64,000 nt of DNA, from the NCBI GenBank assembly GCA_030817875.1, contig JAUSZU010000001.1:6200001-6264000 (forward strand), written 5' to 3'. The DNA comes from Flavobacterium sp. W4I14 (GTDB lineage: Bacteria; Bacteroidota; Bacteroidia; Sphingobacteriales; Sphingobacteriaceae). Shown one piece after another: positions 30,041 through 39,448 of this stretch (position 1 is the first letter of the stretch; every line of letters starts with the position of its first letter). The notes under the pieces are model-generated. The model did no database searches. It was not told where the DNA came from and saw only the letters and a list, made by a program, of their open reading frames with translations. Both the position numbers and the translations under genes were made by a program.

Positions 30041-30165
30041 ATGTTCAGGATTTTTTGCCAGGGAAACATTAATTTCCCATGGGATGTCATCCTGAGGGAT
30101 AATTTATTGTATAAAAATCAATATAAATGACATAGAAGTTCAAGGAGATCGCTCCCCCTAGTTTT

Positions 30166-30249
30166 CGTCATTTCGAGCGGAGTGCAACGCAGTCGAGAAA
30201 TCTGCCTAGATAGATCTCTCCATTTCGCTGCGCTCCAGTCGAGATGACG
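30166..30249. repeat. Imperfect inverted dispersed repeat (CGTCATTTCGAGC type)
   Basis: The two arms of about 38 bp (30166-30203 and 30212-30249) run CGTCATTTCGAGCGGAG... and ...CAGTCGAGATGACG. A half copy occurs at 35290-35335. A truncated CATCCTGAGGGAT element lies just upstream (about 30088). In the rest of 29969-30372 I see only repeat debris (CCCTTTGCGGTTAAA near 30352, also at about 3411). Confidence 0.7.
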
Positions 30250-30372
30250 ATCATTCTATTGGAGTCTGCCAAGTAACGTAGTCGAAGGATCTTTAAGGAA
30301 AAAATAGAATTGCTACATCCAACTCTGCGAACTTCGTGCTTTCTTCTCGGAGCCCTTTGCGGTTAAATGAAA

Positions 30373-31458
30373 CTATTTTAATTCTTCTATCCCCAATTTC
30401 AAAGCAAGTTCATTCAGATCCTTTACCACAACATCAATGATCGGAATACCGCTGATTTTCCTTTCCTGCTCAAATTCATGTTCAGGTTCGCCAGGGATGA
30501 TTACCTTTTTATCAGGATCTATCGTTTTTGCACTTTTAAAACGTTCTACCCAATTATCTAAATGATTTTTGAAGTCTGCAGCTGGTCTGAAACCATCTAC
30601 ACGCATAGCGCCCAAAAAGTGGCCAAGTCCTTCGCCAACCGGATTGGCCGATGGTTCTAAAAAAGCCACAAATGGAGGTACCCATGGTCCGTAATTGGCG
30701 CCAGATAATACCGCTGATAAAATATCGACCGTTGCACTCAGGCCATAACCTTTATGACTACCATGATCTTTATCGCTGCCCAAAGGTAAAAGCGAACCGC
30801 CGTTTTTTAATTCGTTTGGATCGGTAGAGTTTTCTCCACTTTTATCCTGAACCCAGCCATCAGGAATGCTTTTATTGGCACGTTGGGCAATTTCTAATTT
30901 GCCATTAGCTGCCGCTGCTGTGGCCATATCTACAATTACCGGTGGGTATTTTCCTGCTGGGAAAGCATAACACATGGGGTTTGTACCCAATAAGCGTTCG
31001 TTAGCATAAGTAGGAGCTACCAAAGGGCTTGCATTGGTCATACTGATGCCGATCATATCTTTTTCTACCGCCATTAAGGCATGGTAACCTGCAATACCAA
31101 AATGGTTAGAGTTTTTAACCGATACCCATCCGCTACCGTATTTTTCTGCTTTTGCTATAGCAACTTTCATGGCAAATGGTGCAACCACTAAGCCTAAACC
31201 TGCATCGCCATCTACAGTGGCAGTAGTCGGTGTTTCATGTACGATTTTAATATCGGGCGTAGCATTTATTCTCTTCTTTTCCCAAAGGCGTACATAACCG
31301 CTTAAACGGGCAATTCCATGCGAGTCGATTCCGCGTAAATCTGAACGGATTAAAACATCGGTTGCTAAATCGGCATGTTCATCAGAGCAGCCTATTTTTT
31401 TAAAAACGTTATAAGTAAAAGCCCGAAGGTTGGTTTCGGTAAAAGTGATGAAGTTCAT
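30373..31458 (-). CDS. Type-2 malate/L-lactate dehydrogenase family oxidoreductase
   Basis: The 361-residue protein belongs to the Ldh_2 family (malate, L-lactate, L-sulfolactate, ureidoglycolate dehydrogenases), which has its own NAD(P) fold rather than a Rossmann fold. Landmarks are the catalytic-histidine segment RGIDSHGIARLSGYV (H48), the dinucleotide-binding region STVDGDAGLGLVVAP, WVSVKNSNHFGIAGYHA (about 125-141) and GTNPMCYAFPA (about 178-188). It should oxidise a 2-hydroxyacid in the cytoplasm; the true substrate is unknown. It follows bshC on the minus strand with a long inverted repeat between them, so they are probably transcribed separately. Confidence 0.9.
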   Translation of the reverse strand: MNFITFTETNLRAFTYNVFKKIGCSDEHADLATDVLIRSDLRGIDSHGIARLSGYVRLWEKKRINATPDIKIVHETPTTATVDGDAGLGLVVAPFAMKVAIAKAEKYGSGWVSVKNSNHFGIAGYHALMAVEKDMIGISMTNASPLVAPTYANERLLGTNPMCYAFPAGKYPPVIVDMATAAAANGKLEIAQRANKSIPDGWVQDKSGENSTDPNELKNGGSLLPLGSDKDHGSHKGYGLSATVDILSAVLSGANYGPWVPPFVAFLEPSANPVGEGLGHFLGAMRVDGFRPAADFKNHLDNWVERFKSAKTIDPDKKVIIPGEPEHEFEQERKISGIPIIDVVVKDLNELALKLGIEELK

Positions 31459-31472
31459 TTTTTATTTTTTGT

Positions 31473-31552
31473 CGTCATTGCGAGGCACGAAGCAATCCTA
31501 TGACTATCGCTAAACTAGGTGCATTAAGATTGCTTCGTGCCTCGCAATGACG
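31473..31552. repeat. Perfect 25-bp inverted repeat
   Basis: The left arm (31473-31497), starting CGTCATTGCGAGG, and the right arm (31528-31552), ending CCTCGCAATGACG, are perfect reverse complements around a 30-base loop. This sequence class is a familiar dispersed intergenic repeat. Here it may also act as a transcriptional barrier between bshC and the dehydrogenase. Confidence 0.85.
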
Positions 31553-31565
31553 GATTATCTAATAA

Positions 31566-33152
31566 TTACGGCAATAAAACAGTAAAATCGCCGCCCAGTG
31601 GCTCGAAGTTCTCTATGCATGAGGAAAGAAAATCTTCGCCATAATTTACATACATGGGGGCAATATTCAAGGTTCTTTCCTGAAGTGCGCCATTCGGGAA
31701 AAGTCTTTTCTTTACATTATCAATCTGCAGCAATGCTGTTTCATGTTTCCTTTTCTCTGCGCGGAATAGTTTCTTCTCCAGGTTAGCTAATAAATGATTG
31801 GTCCGCTGTTTTGCTGTATCTGTTGATACGGAAAGCGTTTTATCTATTTTGTAAGCATTAAGCTTAATCTGATCGAAAATGCTGTTAATGGCCCTGGTTT
31901 CATCAGCCAAGCTCAATTGGGCAGTTGTATTTCGTTTTACCCAAATGTTTTTTAATTCTTCAACTGGTAAAAATATATCTTCTAAAGAGAAACCCAAATG
32001 GTATAAATTCTGGGCACTGCGATTATCAATTAACAAAGCTGAGTTACGAAGCAATAAAACCGGGAAATCAACTTTATAAAAGTCGAAATTTGCTTTTAAC
32101 TGCATCCAGTAAGCTACTTCTGCACCGCCACCGATGTAAGCAATGTTTGGCAAAATCACTTCCTGGTACATCGGGCGCATCACCACATTCGGACTAAAAC
32201 GCTCGGGATATGATTCGATTTCGGCTTTTAGTTCCGCTTCGGTAAAACTAATATCTGTATGATTTACAATGTATTTTCCTTTTTCGAAGATCAAACGCTC
32301 CCGCAGATTGTCGACAAGGTAAAAGAAGTTAATATCACGACCATTCACCTGGGTTTTATAGCCAAAATCCTCCAGGTTTTTAGAACTATTTTCGATATTC
32401 TTAGCGCTGTTATGCTGAATAATATCTTCAGTAATGATATTCGCGAATTGTTTTTTTAGTTGTGCGTCGTCTGCATTTACAATCACCAAGCCATATTTCT
32501 CGAATAAGTTATTTACCAGAAACCTGGTGGCATCAGCTAAATTGTCGTGTTGCAGATAGGCCTGTTCTACCAATTTGGCAATTCGTTTTCCGTTTTTAGA
32601 GATCCCAAGGTATCCTTTATAAGCCGTTACAGCTGCGGCAACGGTTTTGGTGCTTAGTCTTCCAGTGGCGCCATTTGTTTGCTGTATCCAGCTAATGTTC
32701 TTTTCATCAACACTGACATGGTTAATTTCATCAAAATCGTGATCCTCCGTTGCCATCCAATAAACCGGAACAAAATTTTTATCGGGATGTGCCATTTTTA
32801 ACTCGATGGCTAAATTAATGGTAGTTACAATTTTGTAAATAAAATAAAGCGGCCCGGTAAATAAATTCAACTGGTGGCCCGTTGTAACCGTAAAGGTATT
32901 CGCTGAACCTAAAAGTTCTATGTTTTTGGTAACCGATTTATTGGGCTGTAAATGCTGGTATTGATCTTGTAAAACCTGAACTAAAGTTTCTCTGTTCCCT
33001 AAGAAATTTCTATGCCCAATTGCTTTGGCTAAGCCCTCCATATCAGGACGATAGCTGTAAAAAGCTTTAAGCTGTTCTTCGTCGTTAATATAATCTAAAA
33101 CCAGTTTTGAAAATGATCCGGTTTCCTGATATGAGATATATTTTGCCTGCAT
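31566..33152 (-). CDS. bshC: Bacillithiol biosynthesis cysteine-adding enzyme BshC
   Basis: The 528-residue protein matches BshC along its length, with the core motifs TTGHQLNLFTGPLYFIYK (about 94-111) and PVYWMATEDHDFDEINH (about 128-144) and a C-terminal coiled coil (about 430-480). The enzyme is proposed to add cysteine to glucosaminyl-malate to finish bacillithiol, the low-molecular-weight thiol of many Bacillota and Bacteroidota. It is cytoplasmic. bshA and bshB are not in this window. It lies 69 bp downstream of the second GH29 on the same strand, with no clear terminator in between. Confidence 0.94.
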   Translation of the reverse strand: MQAKYISYQETGSFSKLVLDYINDEEQLKAFYSYRPDMEGLAKAIGHRNFLGNRETLVQVLQDQYQHLQPNKSVTKNIELLGSANTFTVTTGHQLNLFTGPLYFIYKIVTTINLAIELKMAHPDKNFVPVYWMATEDHDFDEINHVSVDEKNISWIQQTNGATGRLSTKTVAAAVTAYKGYLGISKNGKRIAKLVEQAYLQHDNLADATRFLVNNLFEKYGLVIVNADDAQLKKQFANIITEDIIQHNSAKNIENSSKNLEDFGYKTQVNGRDINFFYLVDNLRERLIFEKGKYIVNHTDISFTEAELKAEIESYPERFSPNVVMRPMYQEVILPNIAYIGGGAEVAYWMQLKANFDFYKVDFPVLLLRNSALLIDNRSAQNLYHLGFSLEDIFLPVEELKNIWVKRNTTAQLSLADETRAINSIFDQIKLNAYKIDKTLSVSTDTAKQRTNHLLANLEKKLFRAEKRKHETALLQIDNVKKRLFPNGALQERTLNIAPMYVNYGEDFLSSCIENFEPLGGDFTVLLP

Positions 33153-33221
33153 GATGTGCGAAAGTAATGCAATTTAAGGATAATCGTAAAGCCGCGCTAC
33201 TATTTTACAATTGTTAAATAA

Positions 33222-35066
33222 TTAGAGGTTGCTTTCAATCGCGCCGACTTTTTCACGGTACAAATCAATCGGGCTATCTAAAAGTACTGCAATTACGGTT
33301 AATTCGGGATCTAGTTTATCTTTAGGCACCGGAATGTAAACAATGCCAGGTATTTTGCTCCAATACAGTTTGTTATAAATTTCGTGTGGAAGCATGGTAC
33401 CTTCACCCACAATCCTGATCCTGCTGATGTTGTTTTTTAAACCTTTAATGGCAATTGGCCCGGTTGGCGTGCCTTCTACAAATAAGTAAAGGGTTTGTTT
33501 ATCTGCAGAAAGTGCCGTATTGCCCTGGTAATGTCCAGCCGGAATTCCGCCCGTTGTTTTGTATAGCGCTTCTGCGTTTTTAATTACCCAGTTGCTAATC
33601 TTTTGGTCTGCGCTTTTAATTCCAGGATTAAAGTTTAAGCCATCAGCAGATAAACTGGTATTTTGAAATACATTTATGCCTGCATTTAAGTTAATGGCCA
33701 ACCTGTTCAGATTTAAGTTGGTCAAACCCCGTTGTTTGGGAGCAGCATATAAGTCTGCGAGCGAAAGGGTTTCCTGTTTGTCCTCATCGAGCTGAATAGG
33801 GCCGTTTAATGATACTTTTAGAACAGTTACATCGCTGTCAAAATCGGCATCTTTTAAATTAAGTAGATAATCTGTTTCATCTAGCTTAATTGTATAGGGC
33901 TGTGCCTTGCTGCCAACTACTTCAATCTTGTTTATTTTTGATTTTATACCCGATAGTAAAATCCCGTTTTTGGTTTTATAATCGAGATACAGGTACAATA
34001 CATCTTTGTTTTTGGATAGGGTAGTTTTACCGATAATATGCCCATCCGGAATCCCGGCCTGTGTACCATAAATGGCCTCTGCATGTTTCTGGGTCCAGCG
34101 GCCTAAATCTTTTAAAATTTTAACCTGTTCTGGCGCAATGGTTCCATCCGCCTTTGGGCCAATATCAAGCAATAAGTTGCCGCCCATGCTGATACAATCA
34201 ACCAGGGTACGGATGATCATGTTTGATGATTTATAATGATTGTCATAAGGCTGATAGCCCCACGAGTCATTCATGGTGTAACAAAGTTCCCATTCTGGTG
34301 AGTTTGGTTTTATAACGGGAACACCTTGCTCCGGTGTATCGTAATCGCCATGCCCGTTTAAGCGTGAGTTTATAATGATATTTTGATTTACCTTGCGTAA
34401 GTTCGATAATATATTTTTGGCCTGCCATTCTTCTCCACTATGCTCCCAATCGCCATCAAACCATAATAAATCCGGATTATATTTGGCTGACAGATCATTT
34501 AACTGCCCTTGAAAATAATTTTGGAATTTTTTAAAGCGTGGTGTATCCTGTTTATAATCATAGCGTTTCCTGTCGCGGGTAAAACCATCATAATCTGGGT
34601 AGCTCCAATCAGGTAAAGAAAAATATAACCCTGTTTTAAGCCCCGATTTTTTAAGTTCAGCCACAAATGGAGTGATTAAATCTTTTTTGGCAGCACTATT
34701 TTTTAATGTGGTAGTGGCTAAAGGAGCTTTACTATCCCAAAGGGCAACACCATCATGGTGTTTTGTGGTAATTACGGCATATTTAGCGCCACTTTCTTTA
34801 ATCAGGTTTACCCATTCTTCTGGTTTATATTTTGCAGCGGTAAAACCATCAAGCTGTTTCATGTAGGCATCGTGATTGATGTAGTTGTTAAAAAACGACC
34901 ACGATTCGGAAATACCATTAACCGAATAAATACCCCAATGGATGAAAATGCCCAGTTTGGCATCAGCAAACCATTGCATTTTTTGATCAGAAATTTTTTG
35001 TTGAGCAGAAAGCCTGCTGTTGATGAATAGTGAAAATAAAATGATGAAAAACTTTAAATAACGCAT
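33222..35066 (-). CDS. GH29 alpha-L-fucosidase with extended C-terminus
   Basis: The 614-residue protein has a signal peptide (about 1-21). The GH29 barrel shows KLGIFIHWGIYSVNG, ITTKHHDGVALW and LLWFDGDW (D204, the likely nucleophile). After the barrel (to about residue 340) there are two similar segments of about 90 residues, each with a GIPAGH/GIPDGH motif and a 'LYLFVEG/LYLYLDY' strand. This makes it longer than a plain GH29. The signal suggests the periplasm or outer membrane. It is separate from the susCD locus and on the other strand, but close enough (about 3 kb) to serve the same glycan. Confidence 0.9.
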   Translation of the reverse strand: MRYLKFFIILFSLFINSRLSAQQKISDQKMQWFADAKLGIFIHWGIYSVNGISESWSFFNNYINHDAYMKQLDGFTAAKYKPEEWVNLIKESGAKYAVITTKHHDGVALWDSKAPLATTTLKNSAAKKDLITPFVAELKKSGLKTGLYFSLPDWSYPDYDGFTRDRKRYDYKQDTPRFKKFQNYFQGQLNDLSAKYNPDLLWFDGDWEHSGEEWQAKNILSNLRKVNQNIIINSRLNGHGDYDTPEQGVPVIKPNSPEWELCYTMNDSWGYQPYDNHYKSSNMIIRTLVDCISMGGNLLLDIGPKADGTIAPEQVKILKDLGRWTQKHAEAIYGTQAGIPDGHIIGKTTLSKNKDVLYLYLDYKTKNGILLSGIKSKINKIEVVGSKAQPYTIKLDETDYLLNLKDADFDSDVTVLKVSLNGPIQLDEDKQETLSLADLYAAPKQRGLTNLNLNRLAINLNAGINVFQNTSLSADGLNFNPGIKSADQKISNWVIKNAEALYKTTGGIPAGHYQGNTALSADKQTLYLFVEGTPTGPIAIKGLKNNISRIRIVGEGTMLPHEIYNKLYWSKIPGIVYIPVPKDKLDPELTVIAVLLDSPIDLYREKVGAIESNL

Positions 35067-35289
35067 GATTGTGTTTAGTATATCTAAACGTTAAATATAA
35101 TGTTTTATAGCTGTTTTTTAAACAAAAATTGGGTGAAGTCAGATGGGAATATCTGTCTGGAGATTGATTAGTTAAGGAATTGTAAATGGACATTATATTT
35201 GATTGAAAGGCAATTATAGAAGCCTTAAATTAAGAATCCTGTTAGATGTCGATGCGGCACAGAACAGATACTAATAGATTTAGCTTCGC

Positions 35290-35335
35290 TGAGCACTACG
35301 TGGTTCTCGACTGCGTTGCACTTCGCTCGAAATGA
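35290..35335. repeat. Half copy of the CGTCATTTCGAGC repeat
   Basis: On the minus strand it reads TTCATTTCGAGCGAAG and continues GTGCAACGCAGTCGAGAA, the left arm of the element at 30166-30249. The remaining 35067-35418 gap holds a helicase terminator and no gene. Confidence 0.6.
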
Positions 35336-35364
35336 AGACCCTCAAAACAACAAAATTTACCCAT

Positions 35365-35396
35365 AAAAAAAGCCGCTCTGAATAATCAGAACGGCT
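35365..35396 (-). terminator. Terminator after the DEAD-box helicase
   Basis: AGCCGCTCTGA (35371-35381) pairs with TCAGAACGGCT (35386-35396) with one mismatch and a four-base loop. On the minus strand the stem runs into six T. Confidence 0.75.
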
Positions 35397-35418
35397 GTAA
35401 AATATTTGGTTTAGTGAT

Positions 35419-37332
35419 TTACCATTTTTTTCTGCGTTCGCCACTGCCACCTTCACGGTTTCCGCCTTCTCTGCGTGGACCTCCGGTGTTGCCACCTTTG
35501 TCGTCACGGCTACGTCCAGAGAAATCTCTGAAACCGCCACCACTGTTTCCACCTTCACGTCTTCCGCTACCACCGCCAGATTTTCTGTCGCCGCCGCCAC
35601 GATAACCGCCGCCACCGCCGCTTCTGCGTTCACCGCCGAAACCACCGCCACCGCTACGTCTTTCGCCGCCACCGCGTCTTTCTCCAGCACCTTCACCACG
35701 ACCACCATCTCCGCTTTTCTCGATACGTACCTGACGACCGTTAAACTCAACAGATTTAAAGCCTTCAAAAACTTTGTCAGCTACGTCGTCTTCCACTTCA
35801 AAGAAAGAGAAAACACCTTTTAAATCAATTTTACCAACACTTTTGCCACCAATTTTACCGTTGTTACAGATAAATGATAACATATCGCCACGGGTAAACT
35901 CATCTACAGAACCCAAGTTGATGAACAAACGGGTGTAACCTTCGCTACCACGTCCGCGTCCGGCACCTCTTTCGCCTCTGTCTGCACCACGATCATCGCC
36001 AACTGTTGCGTTTAAATCAGGAGCTTTAGAGTAGTAATCCAAGAAACGGTTGAATTCTAATGAAGCAAAACGTTTAATTACATCTTCTTTTGATAAATCA
36101 GCGAATTCATCCATAATACGTGGAATGTACTGATCAATCTGTTCGTTGTTAACTTCTACATTGTGTACTTTATGCACCAAAGAGAACAGTTGTTTTTCAC
36201 AAACATCAAATCCTGTAGGAAGCTCAGCTTTGGTAAATTGTTTACCAATAATGCGCTCTAACTGACGGATTTTTCCAACTTCTTTAGAGTTGATGATACA
36301 GATAGAGATACCAGTTTTACCAGCACGGCCTGTACGGCCAGAACGGTGGGTATAACTTTCAATTTCATCAGGTAAAGAATAGTTGATTACGTGTGTTACA
36401 TTGTTTACATCGATACCGCGCGCGGCAACATCAGTAGCAATTAACAACTGCATGTTACGCTCACGGAAACGTTGCATTACTTTATCACGTTGTTGTTGTG
36501 ATAAATCGCCGTGCAAAGCATCAGCATTGTAACCATCTTTAATTAAGTGCTCGGCAACATCTTGTGTATCCAATTTGGTTTTACAAAATACTACAGCAAA
36601 AATTTCAGGGTTAAAATCTACAATACGTTTTAAGGCAGCGTATTTATCACGTGCACGAACAATGTAATATTCGTGTTCGATGTTTACGTTACCTGTATTT
36701 TTTGTGCCCATGGTTAATTCAACAGGGTTGTCCATATAGTTTTTAGCTATACGGCGAACTTCTGCAGGCATGGTAGCCGAGAATAACCAGGTTTTTTTGT
36801 CATCAGGAGTAGTTGATAAAATGTCGTTGATGTCGTCCTGGAAACCCATGTTCAACATCTCGTCAGCTTCATCAAGCACAACATATTTAACTGAAGAAAA
36901 ATCAATGGCTTTACGGCCAATGATGTCCAACATACGGCCGGGCGTGGCCACTACGATCTGAACGCCTTGGCGTATTTCGCGTAGTTGTTGCATAATGTTC
37001 GCACCACCGTAAACGGCAACAACGTGGGCATTAGCAACGTTTTTAGAAAAGTTTTTAAGGTCGTTAGCGATTTGCAAGCATAATTCACGGGTAGGGCATA
37101 AAATCAATGCCTGTGGTTTATTAACTTTAAAATCGATTAGTTCTAACAGCGGCAAACCAAATGCGGCTGTTTTTCCTGTTCCTGTTTGGGCCAAACCAAC
37201 AAAATCATTAGTGCCTTCTAACAGTACAGGAATACTTTGCTCCTGAATAGGTGTTGGAGTTTCAAATCCAAGATCCTTTACGGCATTAACGACGTCATCA
37301 CTTATCCCCAATAATTGAAATGGGTTTGTCAT
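35419..37332 (-). CDS. DEAD-box RNA helicase with DbpA-like domain and glycine/arginine tail
   Basis: The 637-residue protein has all helicase motifs: Q motif (FETPTPIQEQSIP), AQTGTGKT (48-55), PTREL (80-84), DEAD (154-157), SAT, and HRSGRTGRAGKTG. A DbpA-type RNA-binding domain follows (about 460-540, RLFINLGSVDEFTRGDM). The tail (about 545-637) is almost all G, R, S and E with RGG/SGGG repeats. It should remodel RNA, for example in ribosome assembly or cold adaptation. I chose ATG 37332 because a -7 box lies at 37359-37366, inside a longer in-frame reading that starts at 37398. The tail DNA is much more GC-rich than its surroundings and throws up spurious reading frames. Confidence 0.94.
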   Translation of the reverse strand: MTNPFQLLGISDDVVNAVKDLGFETPTPIQEQSIPVLLEGTNDFVGLAQTGTGKTAAFGLPLLELIDFKVNKPQALILCPTRELCLQIANDLKNFSKNVANAHVVAVYGGANIMQQLREIRQGVQIVVATPGRMLDIIGRKAIDFSSVKYVVLDEADEMLNMGFQDDINDILSTTPDDKKTWLFSATMPAEVRRIAKNYMDNPVELTMGTKNTGNVNIEHEYYIVRARDKYAALKRIVDFNPEIFAVVFCKTKLDTQDVAEHLIKDGYNADALHGDLSQQQRDKVMQRFRERNMQLLIATDVAARGIDVNNVTHVINYSLPDEIESYTHRSGRTGRAGKTGISICIINSKEVGKIRQLERIIGKQFTKAELPTGFDVCEKQLFSLVHKVHNVEVNNEQIDQYIPRIMDEFADLSKEDVIKRFASLEFNRFLDYYSKAPDLNATVGDDRGADRGERGAGRGRGSEGYTRLFINLGSVDEFTRGDMLSFICNNGKIGGKSVGKIDLKGVFSFFEVEDDVADKVFEGFKSVEFNGRQVRIEKSGDGGRGEGAGERRGGGERRSGGGGFGGERRSGGGGGYRGGGDRKSGGGSGRREGGNSGGGFRDFSGRSRDDKGGNTGGPRREGGNREGGSGERRKKW

Positions 37333-37358
37333 TCGTCTTTTTATTTTTAATTGAGCCG

Positions 37359-37366
37359 CAAAGGTA
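37359..37366 (-). promoter_or_regulatory. -7 box of the helicase gene
   Basis: On the minus strand it reads TACCTTTG, a full match to TAnnTTTG, placed 27 bases before the chosen ATG. It argues against the longer in-frame start upstream. Confidence 0.5.
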
Positions 37367-37514
37367 AGGTTAATATTTCGTATTTCACAGATAATCAAGT
37401 AAATAGTTTTTTAAGCTAAATATTTGAAAATAAGGAAGTAACAGTAGATGTAAGATGGAGGATGGAAAAGGTAGGGTGTAGAAGATTTAAATTGAGGTCG
37501 TGATTGCAACAGGA

Positions 37515-37652
37515 CATGTGTTTTTTGTTTGAAAAGCGGCCGCAGTTGGGCTTAGGTTACCTCAGTCCCGTTTTATGTTTCAATCTTTTTCAAACCTTTC
37601 GGGTTTTAAAAAGGATTTTCACGTCAACCGGGTTTAGGTTGCTGGGGGGATG
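37515..37652. repeat. Diverged copy of the 5.6-6.1 kb repeat family
   Basis: It shares CAGTCCCG followed by a pyrimidine-rich stretch, then CGGGTTTAGGTTGC, with the right half of the repeats at 5590-6101. It has an internal palindromic part (TTTTTCAAACC...GGTTTTAAAAAGG). The 37367-37655 gap otherwise shows no gene. Confidence 0.45.
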
Positions 37653-37655
37653 CAA

Positions 37656-38513
37656 TTATTTACGTTTGTGTTTAAACAGCCAATGGGGCAGTTCGTCAGT
37701 TAAAATTGCGGGAGCGAAAATATCGTTGTGGGCCAGGTTGTCAAATTCCCAAAACCTGGTTCTGTTGTTGTATTTTACCTCTTCAAAAAACTTTTCATCA
37801 CTATTAAAAGGGTTTTCAGTATCCATATTTCCGTGGATCAACCAAATTGGAATGTTCGTGAGTGTTTTTATTTTGTTGAATTGTGGTATTCCTGAAATGC
37901 TTATACCTGCAGCGAATAAATCGGGTTTTAACGATAGCGCATTGATCACCGAAGAAGCCCCCATCGAAAAACCGATGAGGTAAATCCTTTTCTCATCAAT
38001 ATTTAAATTGCTTTTTAAGCTATCAATCAGCTGTAATGCGGTTGTTAAACACGGCTGTGGTGTAGAGGTAAGTACATTTCTGTTTTGGTCCATCACGTAA
38101 TTTGATGATCGCGAAGGGAACTGGGGTGCCAAAACAAAAGCTGGGTATTTCGCCTGTATTTCATCCGTAGCAAATAGTTTTGCCAAAATACCCAACTGGC
38201 TGCTATTGTCGTTTCCAACTGCGTTTGATCCATGAAATACAATTACCAGTGGAAGCTTTCTGTTTGTACTTTTTGGTTTTAATAAACGGTATACAATTGG
38301 TGTACCACCAGCGCCTTTGAATGATCCTTTCGTAAAAACATCGGTATTTATACCTTTTATTTCGGCTATTCTCTGTTTAAGGTAAATAGAATCAATACTT
38401 TTTTCGATTTTGGTTTTTCCAAAAGTATGGATGCTTTTGTTGCATGATAAGATTCCGCAAAGCAAAACCACGGAACAGATATAGTTAACCGCATGATTTA
38501 TTTTAATCTGCAT
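37656..38513 (-). CDS. Alpha/beta-hydrolase lipoprotein (esterase/peptidase-like)
   Basis: The 285-residue protein has a lipoprotein signal ending GILSCNKS (cysteine about 24). An alpha/beta-hydrolase domain follows: an oxyanion-loop segment VIVFHGSNAVGND, the nucleophile elbow GFSMGASSVIN (serine about 175), an aspartate segment WLIHGNMDTENPF and the histidine in NLAHNDIF. The catalytic triad is therefore complete. It resembles the dienelactone hydrolase / PHB-depolymerase-like esterases often tied to sugar-ester removal. It should be anchored in the outer membrane or periplasm. It is the last gene of a minus-strand run of small envelope genes. Confidence 0.8.
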   Translation of the reverse strand: MQIKINHAVNYICSVVLLCGILSCNKSIHTFGKTKIEKSIDSIYLKQRIAEIKGINTDVFTKGSFKGAGGTPIVYRLLKPKSTNRKLPLVIVFHGSNAVGNDNSSQLGILAKLFATDEIQAKYPAFVLAPQFPSRSSNYVMDQNRNVLTSTPQPCLTTALQLIDSLKSNLNIDEKRIYLIGFSMGASSVINALSLKPDLFAAGISISGIPQFNKIKTLTNIPIWLIHGNMDTENPFNSDEKFFEEVKYNNRTRFWEFDNLAHNDIFAPAILTDELPHWLFKHKRK

Positions 38514-38546
38514 AGAGAGAGGTAATTTTCTGTTAAAATTAAAGAA

Positions 38547-38755
38547 TTAGCGCAACCTTTCTGCAAAGCGTATCAATCTTTCATCCTTGTTAATGCCGAA
38601 GATGGCAAGAATCAAAAATAAAATAGCGAGGCCGGCATAAAAGTTACACCAAAATGCAAAACCGGCAATTAGTAATAATGATCAGCATTGTAATCCTCTT
38701 CTGAGCGCTTCTACTTTTAAAGTTGAAAATGTTTGCAAAGCAGATTAGTGCCAAA
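38547..38755 (-). pseudogene. Decayed 3' fragment of a DUF4293 gene
   Basis: Read on the minus strand, this stretch begins ALICFANIFNFKSRSAQKRI and ends IFGINKDERLIRFAERLR followed by TAA. The intact DUF4293 gene at 39449-39916 ends with nearly the same residues (INKDERLIRSAERLR). Between the two halves the fragment has a frameshift, and it lacks about 19 residues (KKLPGG...YLP in the intact protein). It lies in the same direction as the intact gene, with the lipoprotein gene 38815-39441 between them. Confidence 0.85.
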
Positions 38756-38814
38756 AAATATTTAAAATTAATATTAGATAATAGCTTTAACAAACTATTT
38801 TGTTTTAGGAGCTG

Positions 38815-39441
38815 TTAACGGGCCATAATCAGTGCGGTTTCTAAATAGGCCAGGGTATCCTGAGCTGTCAATTTGGAAACTATATCATCCGCAATATCGT
38901 TAAATGCAATCCCCGATTGTTTTGAAGTGTCGCCGCGTTTTAGCAAAAAAACTGTTCTCGAAAATGAAAATTTATCATAATCCCCACGGGCAACCCTTAC
39001 TTCCTGTGTAATAAAGTTGTATCCATTCTGAGTTGTGATAGGAGTTATTGGAGCCCGATATTTAAAAATCTGATCAATGAGTTGATTGTTGGTTAATACG
39101 GTTTTTGGAGAGTAGAACAAAATTAAATCTCCGTCTTTTACTACCGAATAGTTTACATTTTCGCCAATTGTTGCCACATCGTTAGTTGAAAAAATCAGAC
39201 TGCTACCATCTGTAACATAGTGATCTGGCACAATAAAGCTGCTTTCGTTTTTAATAAACTGCTTAATTATATTTTGATCTTTTATTTCACCGTTCGCCGT
39301 AAATAAACGTGTTTCTGATTTTTTAACCAGATTTTCTGTTTGTAGCATTAATGGGAAATTTATTTCAGATTTGACTCCACCTTTTTTGCATGAAAAGAGT
39401 AAACAGATAAAAAGAACGGTAAATGTATTTCTGTAAGTCAT
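38815..39441 (-). CDS. Uncharacterised lipoprotein
   Basis: The 208-residue protein has a signal ending LLFSCKKGG (cysteine about 18), so it should be lipidated. I do not recognise a family. The body is mixed alpha/beta, with segments such as FIVPDHYVTDGSSLIFST and VNYSVVKDGDLILFYSP. There is no catalytic motif. The gene sits between an intact DUF4293 gene (8 bp upstream on the same strand) and a dead copy of that gene's 3' end, so it looks like a later insertion. It may be read from the DUF4293 promoter. Confidence 0.7.
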   Translation of the reverse strand: MTYRNTFTVLFICLLFSCKKGGVKSEINFPLMLQTENLVKKSETRLFTANGEIKDQNIIKQFIKNESSFIVPDHYVTDGSSLIFSTNDVATIGENVNYSVVKDGDLILFYSPKTVLTNNQLIDQIFKYRAPITPITTQNGYNFITQEVRVARGDYDKFSFSRTVFLLKRGDTSKQSGIAFNDIADDIVSKLTAQDTLAYLETALIMAR

Positions 39442-39448
39442 AAGCGAA

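Noticed and set aside
35280..35768. Alanine/valine-rich open frame on the minus strand
   Set aside because: It is another frame of the GC-rich glycine/arginine tail of the helicase and has no homologue I recognise.
37504..37983. 159-codon open frame on the plus strand
   Set aside because: It runs across a repeat and antisense to the alpha/beta hydrolase lipoprotein; no family resemblance.
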